From NCBI GenBank assembly GCA_949316235.1, contig OX438757.1, positions 17,175,505-17,239,504 of the forward strand: a stretch of 64,000 nt of DNA, written 5' to 3'. Made by a program: the position numbers and the translations under genes. The notes below the pieces were generated by a model. That model ran no database searches. It was not told the DNA's origin and saw only the letters and a program-made list of their open reading frames with translations. Position 1 is the stretch's first letter. Each line of letters opens with the position of its first letter. Source of the stretch: Oegoconia quadripuncta (lineage: Eukaryota; Arthropoda; Insecta; Lepidoptera; Autostichidae). Shown here piece by piece: positions 43,190 to 54,066 of this stretch.

Positions 43190-43560
43190 ATCAAATCGGG
43201 GACGTCTTAAAGAAAGGCCATGTCAAGAGTACCCTAAACCGACGAGCATGTATGAACAACCTTATGAGAGTGAAGGAAACAGAAGAGGTGTGTCAGGATC
43301 GTAGCAAGTGGAAGTCTGGTCTCTGCCTACCGCTACGGGAAACAGGCGTGACATTATGTATGTATGTATGTATGAAGCAAAAGAGGTATGTCAGGATCGT
43401 AGCAGTGGAAGTCTGTGGTCTCTAACTACCGCTACGGGAAACAGGCGTGACATTATGTATGTATATATAAAGCAAAACAGGTATGTCAGGATCGAAGCAA
43501 GTGGAAGTCTGTGGTTTCTGCGGGAAATAGGTATTACTTTATGTATGAGCGTAACTTTCC
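43190..43560 (+). repeat. LINE tail with three tandem copies of its 3' end
   Basis: Units of about 95-98 bp start at 43285, 43383 and 43478. Each has GTATGTCAGGATCGTAGCA, then CCGCTACGGGAAACAGGCGT, then (GTAT)n. The first translates as EVCQDRSKWKSGL, the end of an RTE-like reverse transcriptase protein, so this is a LINE 3' end repeated in tandem. Confidence 0.7.
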
Positions 43561-43600
43561 CCATATTAACATGATTGAGATGAAGTGTTGACCTGCCTGC

Positions 43601-43730
43601 GTACCAAGACATCGTTTGTCGCGCGCGAAGTGGGCGTGAGAGTGGGATAGTTGTATATGTCGTCCAAAAGAATGAGCAGGACAAATATTATCTCGCGCGA
43701 CATAAACGTTTATCGCGCCTGTCATGCTAC
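43601..43730. mobile_element. MITE with GTAGCATGACA termini, copy 3
   Basis: Left end GTACCAAGACATCGTTTGTC (mutated), right end CGCGCCTGTCATGCTAC; internal GAATGAGCAGGACAAATAT shared with copies 1 and 2. Confidence 0.75.
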
Positions 43731-43902
43731 CGGGGATGTGGGTAGTTCATAAAAAATTATTAAAGTTGTTTCAATCATGAGTGCATGCATATGTTTTGTT
43801 AACGAGAAGTAACTAAAAGTTATCCAATATAAATAATGCTTTTACACAAACAAAACTCGAGGTATCTCATTAGGTATGAACAAATTCGTAATCAAAGGCC
43901 CG

Positions 43903-44050
43903 TATTTCACAAAGTTGCTCAAGCGTAGATCTGCGCTTGAGCATAGTTAGAAAGAGATGCCGCTATACAAGTTACATAAAGCTGTCCCTTTTTAACTGTC
44001 TTCAAGCGGAGATCTCTGCTTGAGTAACACTCTGTAATATGGGCCTAATA
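43903..44050. mobile_element. MITE with GGCCCGTATTTCAC end
   Basis: About 148 bp. The inverted ends are GGCCCGTATTTCACAAAGTT and, on the other strand, GGCCCATATTACAGAGTGTT; each is followed by CTCAAGC..AGATCT. Related to 42640-42776. Confidence 0.75.
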
Positions 44051-44130
44051 AACCTAATAATAACCATTAATATATAACCATTTTTGTGGCGAGACCAAGA
44101 TGGCAATAATACTCAGACCTGTCACAAATA

Positions 44131-44222
44131 ACCGGGCCAGTACGCTTCCACCTTTGACCTCATCTTCACTTAACATCAGGTGTGATTGAGATCAAGTACG
44201 AACTCGTCGTGCATAAAAAAAA
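44131..44222 (+). mobile_element. SINE-C 3' fragment
   Basis: CCAGTACGCTTCCACCTTTG and CACTTAACATCAGGTGTGAT, ending TGCATAAAAAAAAA. Confidence 0.8.
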
Positions 44223-44264
44223 ATGAAAATATAGTTTTTAATCACAAAATTAATTAACAAGCAT

Positions 44265-44428
44265 ACCCTCTTATTCATAAAAAATTACAAACGCTTTACA
44301 AGCCTGTTTTAGTTAAAGTATGTTTTGTCACTTTCTTTCATTACAACATTTCCTTATGAACGACAGAGACAAAACACACTAACTAAAACAGGCTTATAAA
44401 GCGTTTGTAAATTTTTATCAATAAGACG
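44265..44428. mobile_element. Hairpin MITE
   Basis: The left arm (CTCTTATTCATAAAAAATTA, then AAACGCTTTACAAGCCTGTT) is mirrored by the right arm (AACAGGCTTATAAAGCGTTT). The arms are about 65 bp with a 35-bp centre. Confidence 0.85.
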
Positions 44429-44487
44429 GTAAGAGTAAATCGGTAGCGTCGCTGAACATCCAAATAGAAACGCACGACGAACTGTGG

Positions 44488-44756
44488 TTGGAAAGATCGT
44501 AGTTCCGATGCTCTGTTGGTCGACACATTGCTTGTACGATAAACCATACAGCGACAGAATACTTCTTCGACGGACGCTAGTACGAAAGGGACCTTTAGTA
44601 GCGAGCGAGAACCCGACACTGTTGGTCAGGCTCAGAAGATTTAGTCTTCGATGTTTGGTTGAAAATATTGCACTTTCCGGGGAGTTCTTTCGCTAGCTGT
44701 ATAGTTTACCGCACAAGCTATGTGTCGACCAACATAGTATCGGAACTACGATCTTT
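44488..44756. mobile_element. TIR element with 60-bp ends
   Basis: AAAGATCGTAGTTCCGATGC, then GTTGGTCGACACATTGCTTG, at the left; the reverse complement with a few changes at 44697-44756. About 269 bp; the short open frame inside is not convincing. Confidence 0.8.
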
Positions 44757-45169
44757 AGAATCACCTGTAATTCGGTGTTCAGTTACGGGCTCGGAGTATT
44801 GCTATCTTTGCGGCGCAAAGATATGAATTTAGTCACTTGTGCGTGGTTAAGTGGTACGGAGCTAAGTCGGCAGCCGTCAGTAAAGTGAAAATTTATTTAA
44901 AGTGATTTCTACCCACACTATTTTGTACAAAATCGTATTCAATTTTTTTATAAATTTTTGTAAATTTAACACTATATTTTTCTCACACGACTTCGATGAC
45001 ACCGTATATGTACCGATATAAGTATCTACTACATAATATACTGCACATGGAATCTGGTACCTCCGTACTTATTGTTAATCATAGTTTGTTTTTTATCAAT
45101 AAGACTGCATTTACACTGTGTACTGTATTTAAATCTCAATAAATAAAAGTTTATATTTTATTGTGAATT

Positions 45170-45400
45170 TGTGTTTTATTATTGAATAGATGGATAAAAG
45201 TTATTCACAGGACAGTACATACAACCAACATAGAAGAACACAAACAATAAACAGAATAAATAAAAATATAGTACACGAAACAAGATTTACTTACCGATGG
45301 TCGGTATCTACTGTGCACTGAAAGTGCTCACTCAGCATAATGCTGCAGTACGAACAGAGGTCCATACCACAGCGCTGATAAAAAACGCACGCAACTTCTG
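45170..45400. repeat. Dispersed repeat, copy 2 of 2
   Basis: TTACTTACCGATGGTCGGTA, CTACTGTGCACTGAAAGTGC and TAATGCTGCAGTACGAACAG match 24500-24760. Confidence 0.5.
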
Positions 45401-45444
45401 TTATTGTCAGTTCTATCCAATCAAGCAGTGCCGGATAAAGTCAA

Positions 45445-45835
45445 AAATGCTTTATTTTTTAGGTACAGAGTACCTACACTTAAAATAGTCAATTTTAAAA
45501 TGCAATTTTCCCCCGAGAAGAACAAGCAAGAAACTCTAAGGGTTGCTCTTTTAAAATCAGGCTTTGATTTTACATAAAGGTTTTTATATTTCATTATTAA
45601 TTCAGAAATAGCCTGGCATGCGAACGATCTGATTAGGTATGTGTAAGGATGATTATCATATGTCTGATATTTAATAATATGCTTTGTTAATAAATTTCTG
45701 TTTTATAGTATCTTTAAATTTATTGAGAGGAAGATTTTGTATATCAACTGGAACCTTATTGAAAAAACGTATAGGTATTTTGAATGAATTACTGACTTTG
45801 CGAAGGCGACTTATGTGACCTGCAAGCTAGCGCGG
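45445..45835 (-). mobile_element. LINE 3' end, inverted
   Basis: Same sequence type as the insert at 13347-13898: AAAATGCTTTATTTTTTAGG, then GAGAAGAACAAGCAAGAAAC, then TTGTATATCAACTGGAACCT. It ends near GGCGACTTATGTGACCTGCA. Confidence 0.7.
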
Positions 45836-46135
45836 GGCCCATAGCCAATGTAAATAGGCCTTTGAGTTGCATTTACACATTTATGATTGGCGTATACCCA
45901 GCAGTGGGAGGATGTGAGCTAAGATTGATTGATGTAAATGAACAGCACATTTACAAAAGGACTTTTGTGATTAGGAATATCACTCGTAAGTAAATCATTT
46001 TCTGTATATTTCTAGGTCATTGTCATAGGATTGAGGGTTCAAGACATTTGGCCATAACAATTTGAAAAAAGAACACTCAGTCCGAGATTGGGGTACGTAT
46101 AAGACCATTATGCACGACGGGTGAGCACTTGGCCT

Positions 46136-46205
46136 ATGCACCTCATGTTAAATGAAAATGACGCCGAAGGTGGATGCGTACTGACCCAAAAACTCCATCT
46201 TATGT
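46136..46205 (-). mobile_element. SINE-C fragment, inverted
   Basis: ATGACGCCGAAGGTGGATGC and GTACTGACCCAAAAACTCC: a short 3' body piece. Confidence 0.55.
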
Positions 46206-46737
46206 ATGCATATAGTTGGCTCGCGCACATTCGATTTCGGTGATTCCAACTATGCCAACCAATAGTGCTCAAATAGTGCCTAATAGTATCCAAAACCCAA
46301 ATAGTGCTACTGTATTTTAAAAGATATTTAAGCGATCTTGACGTCAAGTTAGTGTAGAACCGCTGTATGTACGTATCGTCATGATACTCATCTATGAATA
46401 GTGCTCCCTACACGTAAAGATTCAATAATAGTGCTTCAGTAGACGCTGAGAAAACATGGTACATTATTGAGCAAGACAACTTGACGCTTCCATTCCTGAG
46501 AAAATGAAGTGAAGAAAACTTAAAAACTTCTCGGCCCGTTTAGTAGAAATTTCTGGTGACCGGAAGGCGGGCAGCTATCTTTGCCAGCGCATCAGCATGG
46601 CAATCCAAAGAGGCAACGCCGCCTGTCTTTTGGGCACATTGCCACACGGCAGCCTTCTAGAAGATATTTTTTTGTTAGATGAACTTGTGATTTAATTCCA
46701 AATAATCACCATTAAACTGACCATGTTGATACCTTAT

Positions 46738-47026
46738 TAATCGCCTCCGTGGCTCAATGTAAACAACATTGGGTTTACGATTCGGAGGTTGGTTTAAGTA
46801 CTCGGTTTGGTTGGTGGCAGGGCATTTTAAATGTCCGCCTGGCTAGCTACCACCATCTTATCTAAATCTGGCGCCAAGCAGCAATGTTAACAGCATTGTT
46901 GTGTTCCGGTTGTCAAAGATAAGATAGCCAGTGCCCCAAATGTGTTGGGGTTTCCACGTTCGACCTCATCTTCACTTAACATCAGGTGTGATTGAGGTCA
47001 AGTACCAATCCGTTGTGCATAAAAAA
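46738..47026 (+). mobile_element. SINE-C, near full length
   Basis: CGCCTCCGTGGCTCAATGTA, GTCCGCCTGGCTAGCTACCA and CACTTAACATCAGGTGTGAT, ending GTTGTGCATAAAAAAAAA. The B-box region is partly deleted. Confidence 0.87.
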
Positions 47027-47303
47027 AAACCTATAACAATATAATATACACAAGAATAAAACAAAAGCGAAGTTATGCTTATTTTAACTTTATTAACACA
47101 ACTAGCCTTGATTATGGACTCGATAACAATTATTATACCTACTTAAAGACAGTACATCTATTTCTGTAGACAATCGGTGACCTTTCAAAAACCTACTAAG
47201 GAATGTAAATAACATAGGAAATTAAATACTCGTATACGATAGAAGATTAAAAGTTTCTACACAACTTTAGACTTTCCAACTACACGTGCCCCATTGTATT
47301 ATA

Positions 47304-47591
47304 CAGGGTGTCCCTGGAAGTATGGATCAAATCGAACAGGGGCATGGGGAAGGTCATTCCCAAACTTAAGCTGAAAAAAAAAAATTAAAAAAAAAAAAAA
47401 AAAATAACAAAAAAAAATTAATTAATTATTTTTAATTAAAAAATTAAGCTGATAGCTTTGCTAGTTTTCTTTTAAAAAATTTTTTTGTATAACCGTCAAA
47501 AATGGCACCGACATTCATAGGGTTAAAAAGTTTGGGAATGACCTTCCCCATGGCCCTGTTCGATTTGATCCATACTTCCAGGGACACCCTG
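47304..47591. mobile_element. Tc1/mariner-type MITE with TA target duplication
   Basis: 288 bp, inverted ends of about 65 bp starting CAGGGTGTCCCTGGAAGTAT, flanked by TA. The centre is almost pure A/T. Same terminal CAGGGTGTCC motif as 26123-26561 but a different subfamily. Confidence 0.92.
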
Positions 47592-47607
47592 TATAAATAA
47601 ATATAAT

Positions 47608-48256
47608 TGGACATACAGCGCCATCTAGTTCCACACTAAGCAACTATGCTTGTATTATGGATATCAGATTATTGATATACTACACGAACGCATGTTTTTC
47701 TTATAAATATATACACATTATCTCTCAATTTCATCAGCATGCTACGCTCTAAATGAAAATAAATAATATGAATTGTTTTCAATACAAATATCCATAACCA
47801 TAGCTGGGCATTAACTCGTTAATCGTCAATTAACGAAGTTAACATTTTGACTAACGAATTAACTTTTAAGTCAACTTAAAATGTTAACGGACTCGTTATC
47901 TTCCGTTAAATTTCCATCCATCAAGTCCGTTAATCCAGTACCTATTTACCAAAAAGATACCGCACGCACCGCGCCGCGCCGCAAAAACACGACGCGTGCC
48001 GCGAGTGAAACGAAACTAGGTTGGTACTTTTATAAGTAGATCACTAACTATAAAAATAAACTATTTTTATCACGTGTTAACGGATTAACATTGACTTGCG
48101 TTAAACCTTCCGAAATGTAACACGGATTAGCGATTAACAAAGTTAACTATTTCATTAACGGTGCCCAGCTATGTCCATAACTCTGGTACACTTGTCCGAA
48201 ATCATCATCCCTTCCACCTTTCAATATGTCAGTCAGGATTTCTAACCACTACGCCA
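47608..48256 (-). mobile_element. SINE-A (inverted) interrupted by a hAT-type MITE
   Basis: The SINE tail (ACATACAGCGCCATCTAGTT) starts at 47613 and its body continues to 47798. The remaining body and decayed tRNA-like head follow from 48182 to about 48256. The break is the 375-bp MITE at 47799-48173. Confidence 0.8.
47799..48173. mobile_element. hAT-type MITE, target duplication TCCATAAC
   Basis: Inverted ends CATAGCTGGGCATTAACTCG and CGTTAATG..TGCCCAGCTATG, flanked by TCCATAAC at 47791-47798 and 48174-48181. The interior is rich in GTTAAC/TTAACG. TIR plus exact 8-bp duplication fit hAT. Confidence 0.93.
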
Positions 48257-50199
48257 AATATGTTGTCGTTAGGAGGACAATTTTTATATAAAAAGTTTAA
48301 ACTTCATTGCTCTTGATTTGTGTTAGCAATGGGATGTATTTCAATTAAAAACTCAATGAAGATACTAATTAAAGTGTTAATGGCGCGTCGCAATAATCGT
48401 TACAAAATTGAATTCAGTGTGCGCAGGTTTTAATGACTACTTCTCAACATGTAGATAAGTCAGGAGCACATGTAGCTAGATAAGTATTTAATCTATCTGT
48501 CCTACTTCAATTCATCGATCGCTATAAAAAATGACATAATAATTCCTATTTGGTAATCAGCTTTGTAGGCTGCAATGCATAATGCAGTAGGTACGTACGC
48601 CTTCCCTGAGAAAGATTAGTTAGATTAGTTACATAATCTAGGAAACTAATTGACAATTTATAGTATTACCAATGGCACTGAAGACAAGAGGCAAACAGGT
48701 TGCAAACTTTGAAATGTTATTATTGAAAATTGATTATTTACTAACTTTGCTTATGATTTATAAATTAATTGAACATCATTTTAAGTAAACATGTGACAGG
48801 AAGCCCAAATCGACCATATTCGTCATTCGGATACAAAATAAACTCTTAATTCTAATTCTGACCCAAGGAAAAATATACTTATTAACATAGACCAATAGTA
48901 AATGGGGCAACATGGCTGTTCTCTCCCTAACCCCATATCGGGAGTCTTGAAAAGTATAACTTTACAGGTTAGTAATTATAACATTTTTGGTTTACAGCGT
49001 AATATGTTACAAATAAATTCTAAATACATATTTTGTAAAATACAAGTTATTACATCTCAATTGAATTGTTTTTAAATCTTTTTTACACAATTTAATTCGT
49101 CACATTAAATTAAGTATCTTATTTATTAAGAAATAACAATTGATCACAGCTATCCAAGTTCAAATTTTTATCAACAACACCCGGCACCTACCAAAACCAA
49201 TTGCAATTAAACATGCTGATTGCAGAAACATTGAGCTCTAATTAATGTTGTAATCATGACTTGACTAATTACAGTGTGCATACATTCTGAGATGCATTCA
49301 CAATAGTGTAGGAAAAAATATGTTGACCTTTAAAGCCAACCTTACTAAAGCTGCAATTGCAAGGTTATTTCATGGTGAAGGTCATTATTTAAATATTACC
49401 ATGACCTTGTGTAAGTAAAAACTAAATTACTGTTTTGAAGTAGCAATCATATTGAATAGTATTTATCGCAAATGTATTCTTTAAAAGACTAAGTATTATG
49501 TTAAAACCATTATATACAATTATAAAATCAATACAGTCACAGGTGCATTTATGCCTCCCACTGGCACAAGTATCAGCCAGTACATCCCATTTGGACTTAC
49601 CAATTTGGCCTTTGGTAAGACTCAGGAATATTTTTGAGTAATCCCTATATAATATAGGTAATCTTAAGTCAATAAATAAAATAGGCTTACTAAAAATTAA
49701 ACATCCCAATAGTCAGTCTATTTGTCAGTCAAAAGATTAATCAGCACCTAAAGTTGGTAGCTCTCTTGATTATTACATAAGACTTCTGAAACAATATTTA
49801 ATGTTTTGTCATAGTATTGGGCTTTTTTCAGATTGTTCTCCCAATACCTTATGATAAGACAGTGGGGATGTACTGGTGGCTAAGGCTCCTTAAATATTTA
49901 CGAAAATTCGCAACAGTGGCTTATGGTATCACAATAAGGATACCTTGTGTCCTTATTATGGCATAGTAGAAAGGATCTAGGTATCCAGTAGACTTTAGTA
50001 AACCTTATCTTGCTAACTATATAGATGATGAACTCATTCAGGTGCTCAAGATACACTTAGACTAATAAATTGTATCTATTACCACAAAGCTTATTGATAT
50101 TAAAGGGTATCATCAGGCAATGTGTTTCAATAAATGTTTACTTCGGATAATGGATAGCACAGTACATGCTTAGATTGATCTACTTAACAATAAAGGGAA
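48257..50199. other. Intergenic, no feature seen
   Basis: AT-rich, low in recognisable repeats. The left border of the UMP-CMP kinase transcript (minus strand) should lie here; a possible ATTAAA signal on the minus strand is at 49802-49797, about 400 nt past the stop. Confidence 0.4.
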
Positions 50200-50844
50200 T
50201 TAAGTTTCTATGCTTTTCAGTCCAACACCATGAAACACATCTTTCACACGATCGAAGACTTTGTCAGGGGCTACTTCTGCATTGATCTTGCGCACCAATC
50301 CCTTTTCGTCGTAATGCTCAACTATGGGCATAGTGTCATTCAAGTATGTGTTAAATCTCTTCTGTAAACTATCCAGGTTGTCGTCGGAGCGGCCGCTGCC
50401 GGCGGCGCCGCGTCCTAGGCATCTCTCCGTGCATAAGTCTCGCGAACATTCAAAGAAAAGTACGAATAGCAGTTTAGTTTTGTCGGACATGACTCTCTCC
50501 CAGCCCTCCAAGTTGTCCTTGTTACGCGGAAACCCATCGACTAGGAAGCGTGTTTTGCCGGACTCTTGCATGGCCTTGTGAATGAGTGAACACGTAACCT
50601 CAACCGGAACTATTAACCCGTTGCGGATTTTCTCCTCTATCATTTCTCCGAACTCTGAACCAGGCCGCTGCCGCTCCTCGCGTAGCAAATCACCAGCAGA
50701 GAGATGAACGAAATCATATTCTTTAGAAATGAACGAACACTGAGTACCTTTGCCGGCACCGGGCGCTCCCAACACGAACACAACTTCAGGAACCATTTTA
50801 TTTAAATACAGCGATAACGACCGCAATGCACAATTCAGCATCAA
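50200..50844 (-). CDS. CMPK1: UMP-CMP kinase
   Basis: This enzyme phosphorylates UMP and CMP (and dCMP) with ATP in pyrimidine nucleotide synthesis. The uninterrupted 214-codon frame shows the adenylate-kinase-family P-loop GAPGAGKGTQ (26-35), the NMP-binding segment LSAGDLLREE (48-57), DGFPRNKDN (103-111), where UMP/CMP kinases have Asn-x-x-Asn instead of the adenylate kinase form, and a short LID with RSDDN (152-156). From Met17 it is 198 residues, close to the usual cytosolic length of about 196. Met1 would add 16 residues with a basic, hydrophobic pattern that could target mitochondria. No introns are seen, so it may be an intronless gene or a functional retrocopy. All key residues are intact. 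Confidence 0.95.
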   Translation of the reverse strand: MMLNCALRSLSLYLNKMVPEVVFVLGAPGAGKGTQCSFISKEYDFVHLSAGDLLREERQRPGSEFGEMIEEKIRNGLIVPVEVTCSLIHKAMQESGKTRFLVDGFPRNKDNLEGWERVMSDKTKLLFVLFFECSRDLCTERCLGRGAAGSGRSDDNLDSLQKRFNTYLNDTMPIVEHYDEKGLVRKINAEVAPDKVFDRVKDVFHGVGLKSIET

Positions 50845-52085
50845 ACCTCGAGACTAACTAATTTTGCTAATGGGATAATTTATTTTGTAAAACATGCGCA
50901 CAGCTGCAACCTTGAGCGTTTGACACATAACAGTGTTACTAGTTGCGAGGGATTAGAGGCGAAATATAATGGTAGGATTTATAGCAAAAAAATAACGAGG
51001 GCGCTCAGCTAATTTTGCAACTAATCAATATTTCCGTGTAAACTAAATTAAGCTGTCAAAAGTAACTCCAAATGGTTCGTGTAAAATAACACGGCTGCTA
51101 CGTCGCCAGTTCCCTTGCGCTTTGCGCGCCTCCAAAAACGATTTTTCAATTATGTAGGTACGTAAGTCATTTATTTATTTATTTATTTTAGTTAGGTTAG
51201 TGGAATAATCGTAAAAACCAGATTGGTTTTTTAATTTGGCGGATTAAAATCTGTAGTTTCGAAAAATCAACTGAACATTAATTTTTGTTTATTCTCCAAC
51301 AATGGTGTAAGGTAAAGGGATCCGAGCCCATACAGCCTAGTTTTCTTAGTATTCTTCAGACAAGTAGCACAATGATTTACGGAAAATGACGGCTTCTTGT
51401 AGGAACTCGGAAAACTTCGTTACGTACTTTAATTTGCACTTTTATTCACTTGTATATCACTTATCACTGACTTTTCCGTAAGTCTGCCATTATTAACCTT
51501 TAACAAGTACTCAACAATAATTCAGAATGCACAACAAAATGCAACATCACTCGCCAAGTTCCCGCCAAAATGCCTCGCACACGGCGAGCGTTAGAAAGAA
51601 TACCACGGGACAAAGTTAAGAATTTGAAGATCGAATACGATAAACAGCTAGACAATACCTGCATCCTACTAATGTTTACTTTTAATGGGAAAGTTAGTAG
51701 GTACCTTAACGATTCATCAAAATAGAAATTTAACCGAAAACTACCAGATTTGGTGTAACTGATGCTTGTTACTGTAGGTACACAAGAGATACCAAAAATT
51801 AATTAAAAAATATATAAATTTTATAATCTAAAAGCCCAAAAGGTATATAAAACGAGCCTTGTTTTCTGGTACACCCGGATGGTGAGTGTACCTCTTTTTT
51901 TTTATAATTTTATAGAGGTACGGACTTGCAGTAACAGGTTACGTTCCACAATAAATGATTCGAATCGGAGTACACCCCCCGCCTATCTGACACACAGTCC
52001 GAGCAAACAATTAATGAAAAGAATCCCCATGCTGATAAGACATCTATGTGCTGCAGTATACGATACTTTGCACATTACTCGAATA
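50845..52085. other. Intergenic region upstream of the UMP-CMP kinase
   Basis: Contains the kinase promoter on the minus strand, not delimited. No gene seen; a TTTA run lies at about 51170-51190. Confidence 0.4.
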
Positions 52086-52255
52086 ACCTGTGGATCAAGT
52101 CATTGTAAACAACATAAGGTTAACGAGACGGAGGTCGCGGGTTCGATCCCAGCAGGTTAAATGTTTTAGCACTCAAAAGCATTGCAAAATGCCCTGGTGG
52201 TAGGGCATTTTAAATATCCGCCTGGCTAGTTACCACCATCTTATAGTATATTAGC
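52086..52255 (+). mobile_element. SINE-C, partial
   Basis: GTAAACAACATAAGGTTAAC, GGTCGCGGGTTCGATCCC, then ATCCGCCTGGCTAGTTACCA; 3' part missing. Confidence 0.75.
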
Positions 52256-53520
52256 TATTTTGTTCTTTGGAAGCTTTCGCTAGGGCCCCGGTACTAGCAC
52301 TTTCTACATTTTCGATGTCTGACACATCGAATGGGTTTATTTTACGCCAGTATATACTGTCTATGGTTTATTTCGCACAGTGGCGCCCTCATTATATAAA
52401 TTAAGATGTGGCAAATTGGTGTGACTACGGATTGGTTGGGGATTTCCTTGATATTTTGCATTTATCGGAAGCCATAACAATAACGCCATTTTTACCATAA
52501 AATATATCCTATAACACTCCATGGACCAAGACGAATCTAAGTGTAGCGACACCTTACCTTACCCTACGCTAAAAACACCCTGCAATTTGAAATCGGTCAA
52601 GAGCCGTTTAGGCCAGAAGAAATTACAAACATACACTCGAAAAACATTACCCTCCGTCCTTGGGTACTCGGGTAAAAATATCGCTGTACTCTGTATCTGT
52701 GCTAAATATAAATAATTTTTGAGAATTTCAAAAAATGGCCACTATAAAATTATGAACTCGGGAAAATAACCCCCTATTTAGGCTTCTCGAGTTCAGGTCA
52801 CAGATTTTGTGAATTATTCTGAATAAAAAAAAAATTGTCTCATGAGGCCGCCACTGGATGGAGTAGACCCTCGAATAACAATTGTTTATTATAGGTTTGT
52901 ACTTCAATAATGTGAAAGTGAGTGGAATAGCGATTAAAATTAACATATATTATTTTATTTTCAGAAACATTTATTTACCTTCTTAACATTAACTTAAAAC
53001 ATTGTTTCTATTTACAAATAAGCGAAGTACCTGAAACAGAAATAAATTGTTTTAGCCTTCTTTTGTTCCTTAATAGTTAAAATCTAATGTTAATAATTAA
53101 ATCAGGTTATATAAATATGTTTTCCTCAAATAAATTCAGAACAGGTCTGTGATTATTTCATCATTAGAATTAATCAGATGTCGCCAAAAATTTATCAATA
53201 ATGTGAATAAATATTTACCTGTTGTTGGGACCTACGACTTTCAACCACCAATCCTGCAACAAAAAATAATCATTAGAATAATGCAATGATTTTTGTTTAG
53301 CTTACAATTGCGGCTGAAGTATATTCAGTCCTGTTGAGCTTATAAAAACCGTCATAGTGGCATCAGGGGAAAGTTTATCATCATTTAATTGATTATGCAT
53401 GCATATTCCGTGTTCTGCGCGAAAAATACCCAAAACAACTCTTATTGCTCAGAATGTCTTCTACCCTTAACAAACTAAAAATCGTTTGATACGTCGTCAC
53501 ACGTTACATCGAACAAACTA
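52256..53520. other. Intergenic, no gene
   Basis: Holds one half of a local duplication: AAATTCAGAACAGGTCTGT at about 53130 and CAGTCCTGTTGAGCTTATAA at 53326 recur at about 54577 and 54304, in swapped order. Otherwise featureless. Confidence 0.45.
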
Positions 53521-53690
53521 AGGCCCGTATTAATATAATAAATCGATCTTGTCTCAGTCTCAATACAATTTTTTTTTTGTTACTGTTTTAACATGCTACA
53601 GAGAAACGTCAATTTAATGTCATCTCAACTCCGTACCTCCCTCACGGTTAGATAGATCTTGAGAACGGTTTATTAGTACAGGCTTAAGAA
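53521..53690. mobile_element. TIR element of the CCCGTATTAATAA family
   Basis: AGGCCCGTATTAATATAATA at the left, and GAGAACGGTTTATTAGTACA with GGCTTAAG at the right. About 170 bp. Confidence 0.6.
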
Positions 53691-53859
53691 TTATAACGAC
53701 GAAGCTACCTGGCGCGTGTTCAGGTATAAAAACAATAACAACACAATCGTAACAATCAACTCGATTTCACCTTCTACTGCCAAATATAGGAAAGGATACG
53801 AAAATAAGTATTTTAGCTGGTTTTTTATAAAAATTACTGCATAGTTGTAGAAGTTAATT

Positions 53860-54066
53860 AAGTATACAAATGAGTAATGAAATTATGACATTACAACACT
53901 CATGCTGTGAAGGATTTATAGATGTTTTTAAAAAGAGCAACCATTCTAGTTTTTTGCTTATTCTTCTCCGGGGAAAATTGCATTTTGAACAAGCAGTAGC
54001 TTTAAAAATGTAAAATCTGACTATTTTAAGTGTACCCTGTGTACCTACAAAATAAAGCATCTTTGA
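53860..54066 (+). mobile_element. LINE 3' end fragment
   Basis: Plus-strand version of the tail at 13347-13440 and 45445: AAAGAGCAACCATTCTAG, TTGAACAAGCAGTAGCTTT, GTACCCTGTGTACCTACAAA and AATAAAGCATC. Confidence 0.65.
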
